Shown here: positions 9,139-18,521 of the stretch, piece after piece | Layout of the letters: every line of letters starts with the position of its first letter | Position numbering within the stretch: position 1 is the stretch's first letter | Source of the DNA: Ectopseudomonas composti | GTDB lineage: Bacteria > Pseudomonadota > Gammaproteobacteria > Pseudomonadales > Pseudomonadaceae | Length of the DNA stretch: 64,000 nucleotides | Direction of reading: 5' to 3' | NCBI RefSeq assembly: GCF_001567565.1 | Contig: NZ_LSSW01000022.1 | Location: 62,001-126,000, forward strand | Position numbers and translations under genes: made by a program | The notes under the pieces: model-generated | The model's database searches: none | Told to the model about the DNA's origin: nothing | The model's input: the letters and a program-made list of their open reading frames with translations, nothing else

Positions 9139-9624
9139 TCAGGCGATGGCCGCCAGCGCGCCCATCTTGCCGCGGCAATAGACCATCGGTGCCGGGCTTT
9201 GCTCGGGGACGATCAGGTTCTTCACCGCGCCGACCAGGATGGCATGGTCGCCGCCTTCATACTCACGCCACAGCTCGCATTCGATGATCGCCGTGGCGCC
9301 CGCCAGCAGCGGATTACCCAGTTCGCTCAACGTCCATTCGATACCCTGAGCCTTCTCCTTGCCCTTCTTGGCGAAGGCGTAGGCCTCATGCTGCTGCTCG
9401 GCAGAAAGCAGGTGGATGGCGAAGCGCTGCCTGCGGATCAGTGCCGGGTAGGAGTCCGAGCTGTAGTTGGGGCAGAACAGCACCAGAGCCGGATCCAGCG
9501 ACAGGGCGCTGAAAGCGCTGGCGGTCAGACCGACGACCTGGCCGTCTTCGTCCAGGGTGGTGATGACGGTAACGCCGGAGGGGAAGGCGCCCATGACTTT
9601 CTTGTAGGTATCGGGGTGAATCAT
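9139..9624 (-). CDS. Flavin reductase-like protein, probable reductase component (copy 1)
   Basis: A 161-residue protein of the short-chain flavin reductase (HpaC/RutF-like) fold. Landmarks are FPSGVTVITT, the flavin-binding GLTASAFSALSLDPALVLFC and the late GGDHAILVGAV. It supplies FMNH2 to a two-component oxygenase. It closely resembles the 20094-20579 protein over its whole length (about 70% identical by eye). The ATG at 9624 is chosen over a longer frame from 9726 because AGAGG precedes it and the N-terminus then matches the paralogue (MI-P--YK-VMG-FPSGVTV). An operator copy (9661-9676) lies 37 bp upstream. Either copy could be the TgnA equivalent. Confidence 0.85.
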   Translation of the reverse strand: MIHPDTYKKVMGAFPSGVTVITTLDEDGQVVGLTASAFSALSLDPALVLFCPNYSSDSYPALIRRQRFAIHLLSAEQQHEAYAFAKKGKEKAQGIEWTLSELGNPLLAGATAIIECELWREYEGGDHAILVGAVKNLIVPEQSPAPMVYCRGKMGALAAIA

Positions 9625-9660
9625 CGCAGTGGCCTCTGAATGAACTGCTGAGGTATTACG

Positions 9661-9676
9661 ATAATATGGTATACCA
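9661..9676. promoter_or_regulatory. Regulon operator, copy 2 (flavin reductase copy 1)
   Basis: ATAATATGGTATACCA. The core TGGTATACCA is at 9667-9676 with an AT-rich flank on one side, as in the other copies. It sits between the ABC binding protein stop (9711) and the reductase start (9624), so the reductase appears to have its own regulated promoter. Confidence 0.72.
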
Positions 9677-9710
9677 AAAAGGTGGGCGCGCAAGTCCTCG
9701 AATGCTGGCG

Positions 9711-10727
9711 CTATTGCTCCTGCCACGCGTACCAGCGCTTGCTGATGGACGCGCCGTTGCGGCTCCAGTACTTGAAGTTGAGGGTGATCTGGCCCGCTTC
9801 GTGTGAGCTCGGCAGCTCCTTGGCGAGCTTGGCCGGGATCAGGGCGGCACTGCCCAGGTTGACGGGGGCATAGCCGCTGCGTGTGGCGAAGTCGGCCTGA
9901 GGCGCGGCGCTGGAGGCAAAGCCAAGGAAACGCTTGGCGGCGTCCTTGTTGCGCGAACCGCGAGGAATGACCAGGAAGTCACCCGTGACCAGGTTCTGCT
10001 GCCAGTCGATGCCTACGCTTGCACCTTCGCGTTGCAAAGCGCTGACCCGACCGTTCCAGAACATGCCGAGGCTGGCCTGGCCAGAGGCCAACAATTGTTG
10101 TGACTGATCGCCGCTGCCCCACCAGACGATGTCCTTCTTGATGGTGTCGAGCTTCTTGAAGGCGCGGTCGAGATCCAGCGGATAGAGCGCTTCGGGCGCG
10201 ACGCCGTCGGCCAGCAGGGCCATCTCCAGCACACCCGGACTTGGCCATTTGTACAGGGCGCGTTTGCCGGGGTGGCGTTCGAGGTCGAACAACGCCGACC
10301 AGCCGGAGGGAGTCTCGCTCAGGGACTGGGTGTTGTAGCCGAGAATGAAGGAGAAGTAGAACGAGCCGACACCATAGATGGTGACGAAGCGTGGATCGAT
10401 CTGGCGCTGGGCGACCTGTTTCAGGTCCAGAGGCTCCAACAGGCCTTCACGTCCGGCGCGCAGGGCGAAGTCGGCTTCGACGTCGACCACGTCCCAGGTT
10501 ACGTCGCCGCTCTCGACCATCTTGCGAAAGCTTTCGTAGTCCGTCGGGCCGGCCTGCTTGATGCGGATGCCGGTTTCACGTTCGAACGGCACGGCCCAGG
10601 CTTGTTCCTGAGCGTCCTGAGTAGAGCCGCCCCAACTGACGAACGTCAGGGTCTGTTGCTCGGCCTGTGCCGAATTGAACTGGCAGGCGGCGATCAGCGC
10701 CCCCACTGCCAACAGCCTATTGTTCAT
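9711..10727 (-). CDS. ABC transporter periplasmic substrate-binding protein (PotD-type), copy 1
   Basis: A 338-residue binding protein with a signal peptide (about 1-22, ending AQA). The mature part has LTFVSWGGSTQDAQ, WDVVDVEADFAL, KRALYKWPSPGVLEMALLADGV and DTIKKDIVWWGSGDQSQQLL, all seen almost unchanged in the protein at 13846. Family members bind polyamines, betaines and related cations for an ABC importer. A strong GGGAGGG ribosome site precedes the ATG. A 246-bp gap with a hairpin separates it from the upstream ATPase gene, and I see no operator copy there, so it may depend on read-through or on its own promoter. The substrate is inferred as the cationic betaine used by this locus. Confidence 0.85.
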   Translation of the reverse strand: MNNRLLAVGALIAACQFNSAQAEQQTLTFVSWGGSTQDAQEQAWAVPFERETGIRIKQAGPTDYESFRKMVESGDVTWDVVDVEADFALRAGREGLLEPLDLKQVAQRQIDPRFVTIYGVGSFYFSFILGYNTQSLSETPSGWSALFDLERHPGKRALYKWPSPGVLEMALLADGVAPEALYPLDLDRAFKKLDTIKKDIVWWGSGDQSQQLLASGQASLGMFWNGRVSALQREGASVGIDWQQNLVTGDFLVIPRGSRNKDAAKRFLGFASSAAPQADFATRSGYAPVNLGSAALIPAKLAKELPSSHEAGQITLNFKYWSRNGASISKRWYAWQEQ

Positions 10728-10931
10728 GTGACCCCTCCCTTTCTATGGGTACAGCTCAGAAATATCCCGGTACACCTTCCTGCATTGCTCTACCTGTTGC
10801 AGCCACTGGATTTGTGCGGTCTTGCCGCGATTGTCGGACAGGCGCAACAGCGCCTTGTCTAATGCATGCTTCGCCGGCGTGAAGTCAAACGCCAATGCGA
10901 TCTTTGTGACGTCTAGCCTGTTTCAGCACTA

Positions 10932-10959
10932 TCGGCGCCGCCCTGGCAGACGGCGCCGA
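10932..10959 (-). terminator. Hairpin after the ABC ATPase gene
   Basis: Arms TCGGCGCCG and CGGCGCCGA pair around a 10-nt loop, 15 bp beyond the ATPase stop codon. There is no T tract, so it is more likely a partial or processing hairpin than a full stop. The remaining 10728-10931 gap shows no gene or operator that I can support. Confidence 0.45.
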
Positions 10960-10973
10960 GTTTTGCCTGCGGA

Positions 10974-12122
10974 TCAGTGACTGCCAGCGCCCTTGAGCAG
11001 GTCGCTTTCGTTCCATTCGCTGTACACGCAGCTCTCCGCGGCCTGCCAGCGTACTCGTATGGGGCTGCCAGGCTGGGGAGAGGCGCCTGCACCGGACAAC
11101 GCCTTGAGCGTCATGCGGGTGCCGCCTGCGGTTATCACGCTGCAGGTCAGGCTGTCGCCGAGGAAGACCATTTCCTCGACCCGTGCAGCGATCTCGTTGC
11201 AGCCCGCCGGCAGCGGCGTGCGTTCCGCTTCCTGCTGGGTCAGCAGGGTGGCTTTCTCGGGGCGCACCATCACTATCACGTCCTGGCCGTCATGCAGGTT
11301 GGCAGTCGGGCGGATGGCCAGTGCCTGGCTCTCGAACGTGACTGCCGCCGCGCCTTGTACCTTGGCCCGGAGGAAGTTGGAGTTGCCGAGAAAGGACGCG
11401 ACGAAGGCGTTCGGCGGGTTCTGGTACAGATCGTAGCCGCTGCCCAGGCCGACGATCTTGCCGTGGCTGAAGATGGCGATGCGCTGCGACAGGCGCATGG
11501 CTTCTTCCTGGTCGTGGGTGACGTAGACGATGGTGATGCCGAGGCGGCGGTGCAGATGGCGCAACTCGTCCTGCAGGTCCTCACGCAGCTTCTTGTCCAG
11601 TGCGCCGAGCGGCTCGTCCATCAGCAGGATGCGCGGCTCGTAGACCAGCGCGCGGGCGATGGCCACACGTTGTTGCTGGCCGCCGGAGAGCTGCGCCGGG
11701 CGACGGTGGGCGAAGGGCTCGAGTTGCACCAGCTTGAGCATGGCGTCGACCCGCTTGGCGATCTCGGCAGCGCCCAGTTTGCGGATGGTCAGCGGGAAGG
11801 CGATGTTGTCGCGCACGTCGAGGTGCGGGAACAGCGAATAGCGCTGGAACACCATGCCGATGCCGCGTTTGTGCGGCGGCACGTTGATCAGCGATTTGCC
11901 CTCCACCAGGATTTCCCCGGAGCTGGGCGTCTCGAAGCCGGCGAGCATCGACAGCGTGGTGCTCTTGCCCGAGCCGCTGGAGCCGAGGAAGGTGAGGAAC
12001 TCGCCTTCCTGAATATCCAGGTTGATGTTGTCGACGGCGGCGAAGTCGCCGTAGTGCTTGTTCAGGTCACGCAGGCTGACCAGAGGCGCCTGGGGGGATT
12101 GTTCTTGGAGCACGGCACTCAT
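10974..12122 (-). CDS. ABC transporter ATP-binding protein (PotA-type)
   Basis: A 382-residue ATPase. It has Walker A GSSGSGKST, the Q-loop region, the signature LSGGQQQRV, Walker B ILLMDEP, and the H-loop in YVTHDQEEA. A C-terminal TOBE/OB region of about 120 residues, typical of polyamine-type importers, follows. The ATG at 12122 has GAGGTAAGCGAG upstream and lies 17 bp after the permease gene. A longer frame from 12266 overlaps that permease and is rejected. It powers uptake by the two permeases and one or both binding proteins. Confidence 0.92.
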   Translation of the reverse strand: MSAVLQEQSPQAPLVSLRDLNKHYGDFAAVDNINLDIQEGEFLTFLGSSGSGKSTTLSMLAGFETPSSGEILVEGKSLINVPPHKRGIGMVFQRYSLFPHLDVRDNIAFPLTIRKLGAAEIAKRVDAMLKLVQLEPFAHRRPAQLSGGQQQRVAIARALVYEPRILLMDEPLGALDKKLREDLQDELRHLHRRLGITIVYVTHDQEEAMRLSQRIAIFSHGKIVGLGSGYDLYQNPPNAFVASFLGNSNFLRAKVQGAAAVTFESQALAIRPTANLHDGQDVIVMVRPEKATLLTQQEAERTPLPAGCNEIAARVEEMVFLGDSLTCSVITAGGTRMTLKALSGAGASPQPGSPIRVRWQAAESCVYSEWNESDLLKGAGSH

Positions 12123-12139
12123 CTCGCTTACCTCGTGGG

Positions 12140-12949
12140 TCAGGCGCGGTGTTCGCTGCGCCGGCGGACGACGGCGGCAACGATCATGATCAATAGGGAA
12201 AGCCCGATCAGCAGCGTCGAAGCGACGGCGATCACCGGGGTCAGGTCCTGGCGCAGGGTCGTCCACATCTTCACCGGCAGGGTCTGCAGGCTGGGGCTGG
12301 CCATCATCACGCTCAGCACCACCTCATCCCACGACACCAGAAAGGCGAACAGCGCGCCGGCCATCATGCCGGGACGGATCGCCGGGAACGTGACCTTGAC
12401 GATGGCCTGCAGGCGCGAGGCGCCGCAGATCACTGCGGCATCCTCGATGGACTGGTCGAACAGCTTCAGCGAGTTGATGATCGAGATGATGGTGAAGGGC
12501 AGGGCGACGATCACGTGGCTGATCACGAAGGCCAGCAGCGTGCCGGTGTAGCCGAGCTTGAGAAACAGCGCGTACACGGCCACGGCGATGATCACCAGCG
12601 GCACGATCATCGGCAGCGTGAACAGTGCGTACAGCAGCTCACGGCCCGGGAATTTGCCACGTACCAGGGCGAAGGCGCAGGGCAGACCCAGTGCCACCGC
12701 GCAGACAGTAGTCAGCAGCGCGACCTTGAGGCTGGTGTAGGCGGCCTGCATCCAGTCCGGGTTGGAGAAGAACTGTTCGTACCATTTCAGCGTCCAGCCT
12801 GGTGGCGGGAAGACCAGCCACTGCGAGGAACCGAACGACAGCAGCACGATGAAGACGATGGGCAGCAGCAGGAATGCGGCGATGGCAGCTGTGGTCAGGA
12901 ACAGGCCCGCGCGCAGGCGCGGTCCCATGGCATTGGGTGAAAGCAGCAT
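12140..12949 (-). CDS. ABC transporter permease (PotC-type)
   Basis: A 269-residue inner-membrane permease with about six transmembrane helices. It carries the EAA-type loop (DAAVICGASRLQAIVKVTFPAIRPG) that docks on the ATPase, and a C-terminal basic tail RRRSEHR. It starts 3 bp after the first permease gene, so the two are translationally linked. It forms a heterodimer with the 12953 product. Confidence 0.9.
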   Translation of the reverse strand: MLLSPNAMGPRLRAGLFLTTAAIAAFLLLPIVFIVLLSFGSSQWLVFPPPGWTLKWYEQFFSNPDWMQAAYTSLKVALLTTVCAVALGLPCAFALVRGKFPGRELLYALFTLPMIVPLVIIAVAVYALFLKLGYTGTLLAFVISHVIVALPFTIISIINSLKLFDQSIEDAAVICGASRLQAIVKVTFPAIRPGMMAGALFAFLVSWDEVVLSVMMASPSLQTLPVKMWTTLRQDLTPVIAVASTLLIGLSLLIMIVAAVVRRRSEHRA

Positions 12950-12952
12950 GAC

Positions 12953-13849
12953 TTACCTCGCAGTGCTGGAGGCGACCGGAGATTCCGGCTGCAGCTTCAG
13001 ATAGGCGTAGAACAGCAACAGGGTGATGGCGATCAGCAACGCGGCGGCGGCACTGGCCAGGCCCCAGTTGAGGAAGGACTGCACCTGCTGGATGATGAAT
13101 TCCGGCAGCATCATGTTCTGTGCGCCGCCGAGCAGCGCCGGGGTCACGTAGTAGCCCAGGGACATGACGAATACCATCAGCCCGCCCGAGAACAGGCCGG
13201 GGCGGCACAGCGGGAGGAACGCGCGGAAGAAGTTGCTCCACGGGCTGGCGCCGCAGATCGAGCCGGCCTGCAGCACCATTGGATCGATGGCGCTCATGGT
13301 GGCCTGCAGCGGCAGCACGATGAATGGAATCATGATGTAGCTCATGCCGATCACCACGCCGGTCAGGTTGTGCACCATTTCCAGTGGCTGATCGATCAGC
13401 CCGGCCCACATCAGGACCGAGTTGATGACGCCCGAGCCCTGCAGCAGCACCAGCCAGGCATAGGTACGTGCCAGCAGGCTTGTCCACATCGACAGCAGGA
13501 CGATGCTCAGCAGCCAGCGTCCCCAGCCGCGCGGCACCAGGGTGATCACCCAGGCCAGCGGGAAGCCCAGCAGCACGCTGATCAGGGTGACCAGACCGGC
13601 CACCATGAAGGTATTGAGCAGTACTCGTGAATAGGCCGAGTTGGCGAACAGGGCTTCGTAGTTGGCCAACCCAGGCTCGGGTTCCAGTACGCCGCGCAAC
13701 AGCAACCCGACCAGCGGGGCGATGAAACACAGCATCAGGAACAGCAGCGCCGGCAGCAGAGGGGAGGCCCCCCGCCAGCGCTGCAGGCGAGCCGGGCGGC
13801 TTGCGCCGCCGGCGGGTGACTGAGTCAACGGCGCGGCGGCGATTTTCAT
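12953..13849 (-). CDS. ABC transporter permease (PotB-type)
   Basis: A 298-residue permease with a Pro/Ala-rich cytoplasmic N-terminus, about six membrane helices and an EAA-type loop (AGSICGASPWSNFFRAFLPLCRPG). The ATG at 13849 overlaps the stop of the upstream binding-protein gene as ATGA, which is preferred over a GTG four codons earlier. It is the second gene of the operon headed by the 13846 binding protein. Confidence 0.9.
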   Translation of the reverse strand: MKIAAAPLTQSPAGGASRPARLQRWRGASPLLPALLFLMLCFIAPLVGLLLRGVLEPEPGLANYEALFANSAYSRVLLNTFMVAGLVTLISVLLGFPLAWVITLVPRGWGRWLLSIVLLSMWTSLLARTYAWLVLLQGSGVINSVLMWAGLIDQPLEMVHNLTGVVIGMSYIMIPFIVLPLQATMSAIDPMVLQAGSICGASPWSNFFRAFLPLCRPGLFSGGLMVFVMSLGYYVTPALLGGAQNMMLPEFIIQQVQSFLNWGLASAAAALLIAITLLLFYAYLKLQPESPVASSTAR

Positions 13850-14871
13850 TTGACCAGCCACTCGTTCCAGCGCGCGGCGATCTCGTTCCCGTGCTCGGCC
13901 CAGTAGGCGAAGTCCAGGGTCACCTGATCGGCGGCATGGGCGGTCGGCAGGCTGGGGGCCAGCTCAGGCTCCAACTGGTTGACCGAGTCGAGGTTGACCG
14001 GCGCATAGGCGGTCAGGTTGGCGAACTCGGCCTGGCCGGCAGCGCCGCTGGCGGTGGCCAGGAACTTCATGGCTGCGTCCTTGTTCTTGGCGCCCTTGGG
14101 GATGACCAGGAAATCGGCCATGACCAGGTTCTGTTTCCAGCTCACGCCAACCGAGGCACCTTCCTGCTCCAGGGCATGGATGCGGCCGTTCCAGAACTGG
14201 CCCAGACTGACTTCGCCGGAGGCCAGCAGTTGCTGCGACTGGGCGCCACCGCCCCACCAGACGATGTCCTTCTTGATGGTGTCGAGTTTCTTGAAGGCGC
14301 GGTCGAGGTCTAGCGGGTAGAGCTTGTCAGGCGTCACGCCATCTGCCAGCAGGGCAAGTTCCAGCACGCCCGGGCTCGGCCACTTGTACAGCGCGCGCTT
14401 GCCGGGGTAGGTGGCGGTGTCGAACAGGGCGGACCAGTCCTGCGGCTGCTGGTTACCCAGGCGGCGCGCGTTGTAACCGAGCACGAAGGAGAAGAAGAAG
14501 GAGCCGACACCGTGGTCGGAGACGAAGCGCGGGTCGATGCGGTCGCGCTGGATCACGCTGAAGTCGAGGGGTTCGAGCAGGCCTTCGCGGGCAGCGCGCA
14601 GGGCGAAGTCCGCTTCTACGTCGACCACGTCCCACTGTACGTTGCCGCTGTCGACCATGGCTTTGAGCTTGCCATAGTCTGTGGGACCATCCTGCAGCAC
14701 CTTGATCCCGGTTTCCTGGGTGAAGGGTTCGGCCCAGGCGCTCTTCTGTGCATCCTGGGTTGTACCACCCCAACTGACGAAGCTGAGGCTTTCGCTGGCC
14801 GTGGCTGCCGTGGCGGCCAGACCCATGATCGCGGCGCCTATGACCGTGTTGAACGTCTTCTTGAACACCAT
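13846..14871 (-). CDS. ABC transporter periplasmic substrate-binding protein (PotD-type), copy 2
   Basis: A 341-residue binding protein with a signal peptide ending near ATAATASE. It shares long conserved blocks with the 9711 protein (SFVSWGGTTQDAQ, WDVVDVEADFALRA, ALYKWPSPGVLE, DTIKKDIVWWGGG). The ATG at 14871 follows GAGGGCAAGCAAG and opens directly on the signal peptide; a longer frame to 14913 is rejected. It heads the importer operon (binding protein, two permeases, ATPase). An imperfect operator copy lies upstream at 15033-15058. The substrate is probably the betaine catabolised here. Confidence 0.87.
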   Translation of the reverse strand: MVFKKTFNTVIGAAIMGLAATAATASESLSFVSWGGTTQDAQKSAWAEPFTQETGIKVLQDGPTDYGKLKAMVDSGNVQWDVVDVEADFALRAAREGLLEPLDFSVIQRDRIDPRFVSDHGVGSFFFSFVLGYNARRLGNQQPQDWSALFDTATYPGKRALYKWPSPGVLELALLADGVTPDKLYPLDLDRAFKKLDTIKKDIVWWGGGAQSQQLLASGEVSLGQFWNGRIHALEQEGASVGVSWKQNLVMADFLVIPKGAKNKDAAMKFLATASGAAGQAEFANLTAYAPVNLDSVNQLEPELAPSLPTAHAADQVTLDFAYWAEHGNEIAARWNEWLVK

Positions 14872-15032
14872 CTTGCTTGCCCTCGTTTGTTGTGTTTTTA
14901 CGCAAGCGGGCACTTTTTTTGCCCGCTTTTCAGGGAGCAGTCAGCCATTGAGGCTTCTTGAAGCTTGGCCGTGTCCGAGCGTTTTTTCTTGTTGCTCTTG
15001 CTGACTTGAACGTCAGACAACAATCTCGGCCT

Positions 15033-15058
15033 ATGGAATATCATATTATGGTATTCCA
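15033..15058. promoter_or_regulatory. Regulon operator, copy 3 (ABC importer operon), degenerate
   Basis: TATTATGGTATTCCA (15044-15058) carries the conserved TATTA flank, but its core is TGGTATTCCA, one base off the palindrome. TGGAATA at 15034-15040 forms an outer inverted half with TATTCCA (15052-15058). It is 160-190 bp upstream of the binding-protein start. The weaker match suggests lower affinity. Confidence 0.6.
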
Positions 15059-15128
15059 AACTTTCTGCAAGTCCGTAATCGCATCCTGATGTCAGGTGTT
15101 GGGCCGCGCTGATCGATGGCGCATGGGT

Positions 15129-16238
15129 TCAGCCTTCGAACGGGACGTTCTCCAGCACTTCCAGGTCGTAGCCGGTCAGGCCCGCGTACTTCAGCGGTGG
15201 GCCGAGGTGGCGCAGCTTGCCGACACCGAGATCCTGCAAGATCTGGGCACCGGTCCCGACTTCGGAATAGATGCGTGACTGTGAGCGGTTGAACTGGCGA
15301 CGCGGCTGCGTCAATTGCGGGACGCGCTCGAGCAGTGCCTGCGAGGATTCGCTGTTGGCCAGCACCACCACCACGCCGTGGCCGGTTTCGGCGACCTTTT
15401 GCAGGGCAGCCCAGAGCGTCCAGTTCTTCGGGCCGTTGTACTCAGCGCCGACCAGGTCACGCAGCGGATCGATTACGTGGACACGCACCAGGGTGGGCTG
15501 GTCGCGCTGAATGTCGCCCATCACCATGGCCATGTGCACGCCGCCTTCGATGCGGTCCTCGAAGGTGACCAGGCGGAAAGTGCCATGCACCGTCGGCAGT
15601 TCGCGCTCGCCGATGCGCTCGACCGTGTGCTCGGTACTCAGCCGGTAGTGGATGAGGTCGGCGATGGTGCCGATCTTGATGCCATGCCGGGCAGCGAACG
15701 CTTCCAGGTCCGGACGGCGGGCCATGCTGCCGTCGTCGTTCATGACTTCGACGATCACCGATGCCGGGCTGAAACCGGCCAGGTGGGCCAGGTCGCAACC
15801 CGCTTCGGTGTGCCCTGCGCGGGTCAACACGCCGCCTTCACGGGCGCGCAGGGGGAAGATATGGCCCGGTTGCACCAGGTCGTCCGCCACGGCGTCGGGG
15901 GCTACGGCGGTCAGCACCGTATGGCAGCGGTCGGCGGCGGAAATGCCGGTGGTCACGCCCTGCGCCGCCTCAATGGATATGGTGAACGCCGTGCTGTAGG
16001 CGCTGCCGTTGGCGGGCACCATCTGTTCGAGACCCAGGCGCTGGCAGTGCGCTTCGGTCAGGGTCAGGCAGATCAGTCCGCGGGCCTCGCGGGCCATGAA
16101 GTTGATCGCGGCGGGCGTGCATTTTTCAGCGGCCAGCAGCAGGTCGCCTTCGTTCTCGCGATCCTCGTCGTCGACCAGCAGCACCATCTTGCCCTGGCGG
16201 TAGTCTTCGATGATTTCTTCGATTGAATTGAACGGCAT
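15129..16238 (-). CDS. ribB: 3,4-dihydroxy-2-butanone 4-phosphate synthase with degenerate GTP cyclohydrolase II domain (RibBX-type)
   Basis: A 369-residue flavin biosynthesis protein. The N-terminal half is a DHBP synthase with the acidic loop [11 protein letters not shown] (23-33) and [11 protein letters not shown] (140-150), which makes the four-carbon unit of riboflavin from ribulose 5-phosphate. The C-terminal half resembles GTP cyclohydrolase II but lacks the zinc cysteines (no C-x-T-G-D and CDCG), so cyclohydrolase activity is unlikely. The ATG at 16238 gives the family start [10 protein letters not shown]. It is divergent from the DUF1330 gene and shares operator copy 4. It is probably a dedicated paralogue that raises FMN supply for the monooxygenase system. 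Confidence 0.88.
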   Translation of the reverse strand: MPFNSIEEIIEDYRQGKMVLLVDDEDRENEGDLLLAAEKCTPAAINFMAREARGLICLTLTEAHCQRLGLEQMVPANGSAYSTAFTISIEAAQGVTTGISAADRCHTVLTAVAPDAVADDLVQPGHIFPLRAREGGVLTRAGHTEAGCDLAHLAGFSPASVIVEVMNDDGSMARRPDLEAFAARHGIKIGTIADLIHYRLSTEHTVERIGERELPTVHGTFRLVTFEDRIEGGVHMAMVMGDIQRDQPTLVRVHVIDPLRDLVGAEYNGPKNWTLWAALQKVAETGHGVVVVLANSESSQALLERVPQLTQPRRQFNRSQSRIYSEVGTGAQILQDLGVGKLRHLGPPLKYAGLTGYDLEVLENVPFEG

Positions 16239-16271
16239 GGCGGGCACCTGATGAAGGAGAGTGTTGGTTTG

Positions 16272-16287
16272 TGGTATACCATAATAC
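16272..16287. promoter_or_regulatory. Regulon operator, copy 4 (ribB paralogue / DUF1330)
   Basis: TGGTATACCATAATAC, identical to the copy at 23564-23579. It lies 28 bp before the DUF1330 start and 33 bp before the ribB start, so one protein bound here could control both divergent genes. Confidence 0.75.
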
Positions 16288-16315
16288 ATATTCAACGCAA
16301 ACCGCGGAGGTGAAG

Positions 16316-16609
16316 ATGAAGGCTTACTGGATCGCGCATGTGGATGTGACGGATGCGCAGCAATACGGCGAGTACACCCGCCGTGCGCCGCTGGCCTTTG
16401 CTCAGTACGGCGGGCGCTTCCTGGCCCGTGGCGGGCGTTCGCAGGCGCTGGAGGGCGGCGAGACGCCACAACGCAGCGTGGTCATCGAGTTCGACTCCTA
16501 TGAACAGGCGCTGGCCTGCTATCGCTCGGCCGAGTATCAGGAGGCTTGCGTGCATCGCCAGGGCGTGGCGAACGCGCAAGTGATCATCGTCGAGGGCGTC
16601 GAGGCGTAG
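16316..16609 (+). CDS. DUF1330 domain protein
   Basis: A 97-residue ferredoxin-like-fold protein of the DUF1330 family. It begins MKAYWIAHVDVTD, with FLARGG, the late VVIEFDSYEQALACYRSAEYQ, and a conserved basic turn. A perfect GGAGG site precedes the ATG at 16316. Members are small cytosolic proteins of unknown activity, some near catabolic operons. Its operator-controlled promoter ties it to the flavin/monooxygenase regulon. It could assist an intermediate or detoxify a by-product; this is not shown by the sequence. Confidence 0.78.
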   Translation: MKAYWIAHVDVTDAQQYGEYTRRAPLAFAQYGGRFLARGGRSQALEGGETPQRSVVIEFDSYEQALACYRSAEYQEACVHRQGVANAQVIIVEGVEA

Positions 16610-16718
16610 GTTCTGCGCGGTCTGGCGCGTCTGCCCGGCGGCAGGGTAGAGGGGCGCTTGCCGGCAGCGGGATCTGGCGTCGGTTACGGCTCAGATCCGC
16701 ACTCCGCAACTGGCGGAG

Positions 16719-18039
<1,321 letters not shown>

Positions 18040-18078
18040 AGGGTCCGCTCTGGTGTGTCTATCCGTAGAAAAACAACG

Positions 18079-18102
18079 AAGGAGCACCCGCGGGTGCTCC
18101 TT
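18079..18102 (-). terminator. Rho-independent terminator of the tgn operon
   Basis: A perfect 12-bp stem, AAGGAGCACCCG / CGGGTGCTCCTT, is followed on the minus strand by CGTTGTTTTTC. It sits between the PcaC-like gene stop and the GntR gene, ending the operon that begins at 23519. Confidence 0.88.
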
Positions 18103-18104
18103 CA

Positions 18105-18503
18105 TCAGTTCTGCTGGCCTTGTTCTTCTGCCTCCGCTTCGGCGAAGGCTTCCCGAGCGATGCGGAAGCTGTCCACTGCTGCGGGAACACCGCAGTAGAT
18201 GCCGACCTGCAGCAGTATCTCGCGGATCTGCTCGCGGCTGAGGCCGTTGCGCAGGGCGCCGCGAATGTGCAGTTTCAGCTCGTGCGGGCGATTAAGGGCC
18301 GAAATCATGGCCAAGTTTATCATGCTGCGTTCTTTCAGCGATAAGCCGTCGCGGCCCCAGACATGCCCCCAGCAGTACTCGGTGACCAGCTCCTGCAGCG
18401 GTCGGTTGAAGTCGTCGGCGTTCTCGATGGATTTGTTGACGTAGGCCTCGCCCAGCACCTGAGTGCGAATGGCCAGGCCCTTCTCGTACTTCTCGTTGCT
18501 CAT
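18105..18503 (-). CDS. Carboxymuconolactone decarboxylase family protein (PcaC-like)
   Basis: A 132-residue all-helical protein. The motifs EYCWGHVWGRDGLSLKERSM and HELKLHIRGALRNGLSREQI are close to gamma-carboxymuconolactone decarboxylase PcaC, and no CxxC peroxidase motif is present. It is the last gene of the six-gene operon, 18 bp after the SSADH gene, and no other protocatechuate genes are nearby. The trigonelline route passes through a substituted hydroxy-butyrolactone and releases CO2, so a lactone or decarboxylation role in this pathway is plausible but unproven. Confidence 0.8.
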   Translation of the reverse strand: MSNEKYEKGLAIRTQVLGEAYVNKSIENADDFNRPLQELVTEYCWGHVWGRDGLSLKERSMINLAMISALNRPHELKLHIRGALRNGLSREQIREILLQVGIYCGVPAAVDSFRIAREAFAEAEAEEQGQQN

Positions 18504-18521
18504 CTGCTCGTCCTTCTGTGG

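Noticed and set aside
10977..12551. 524-codon open frame on the plus strand
   Set aside because: It mirrors the ABC ATPase and permease genes, which have clear motifs on the other strand.
15129..16238. Bifunctional RibBA with GTP cyclohydrolase II activity
   Set aside because: The zinc-binding cysteines and the CDCG element are missing in the C-terminal half, so only the DHBP synthase activity is called.
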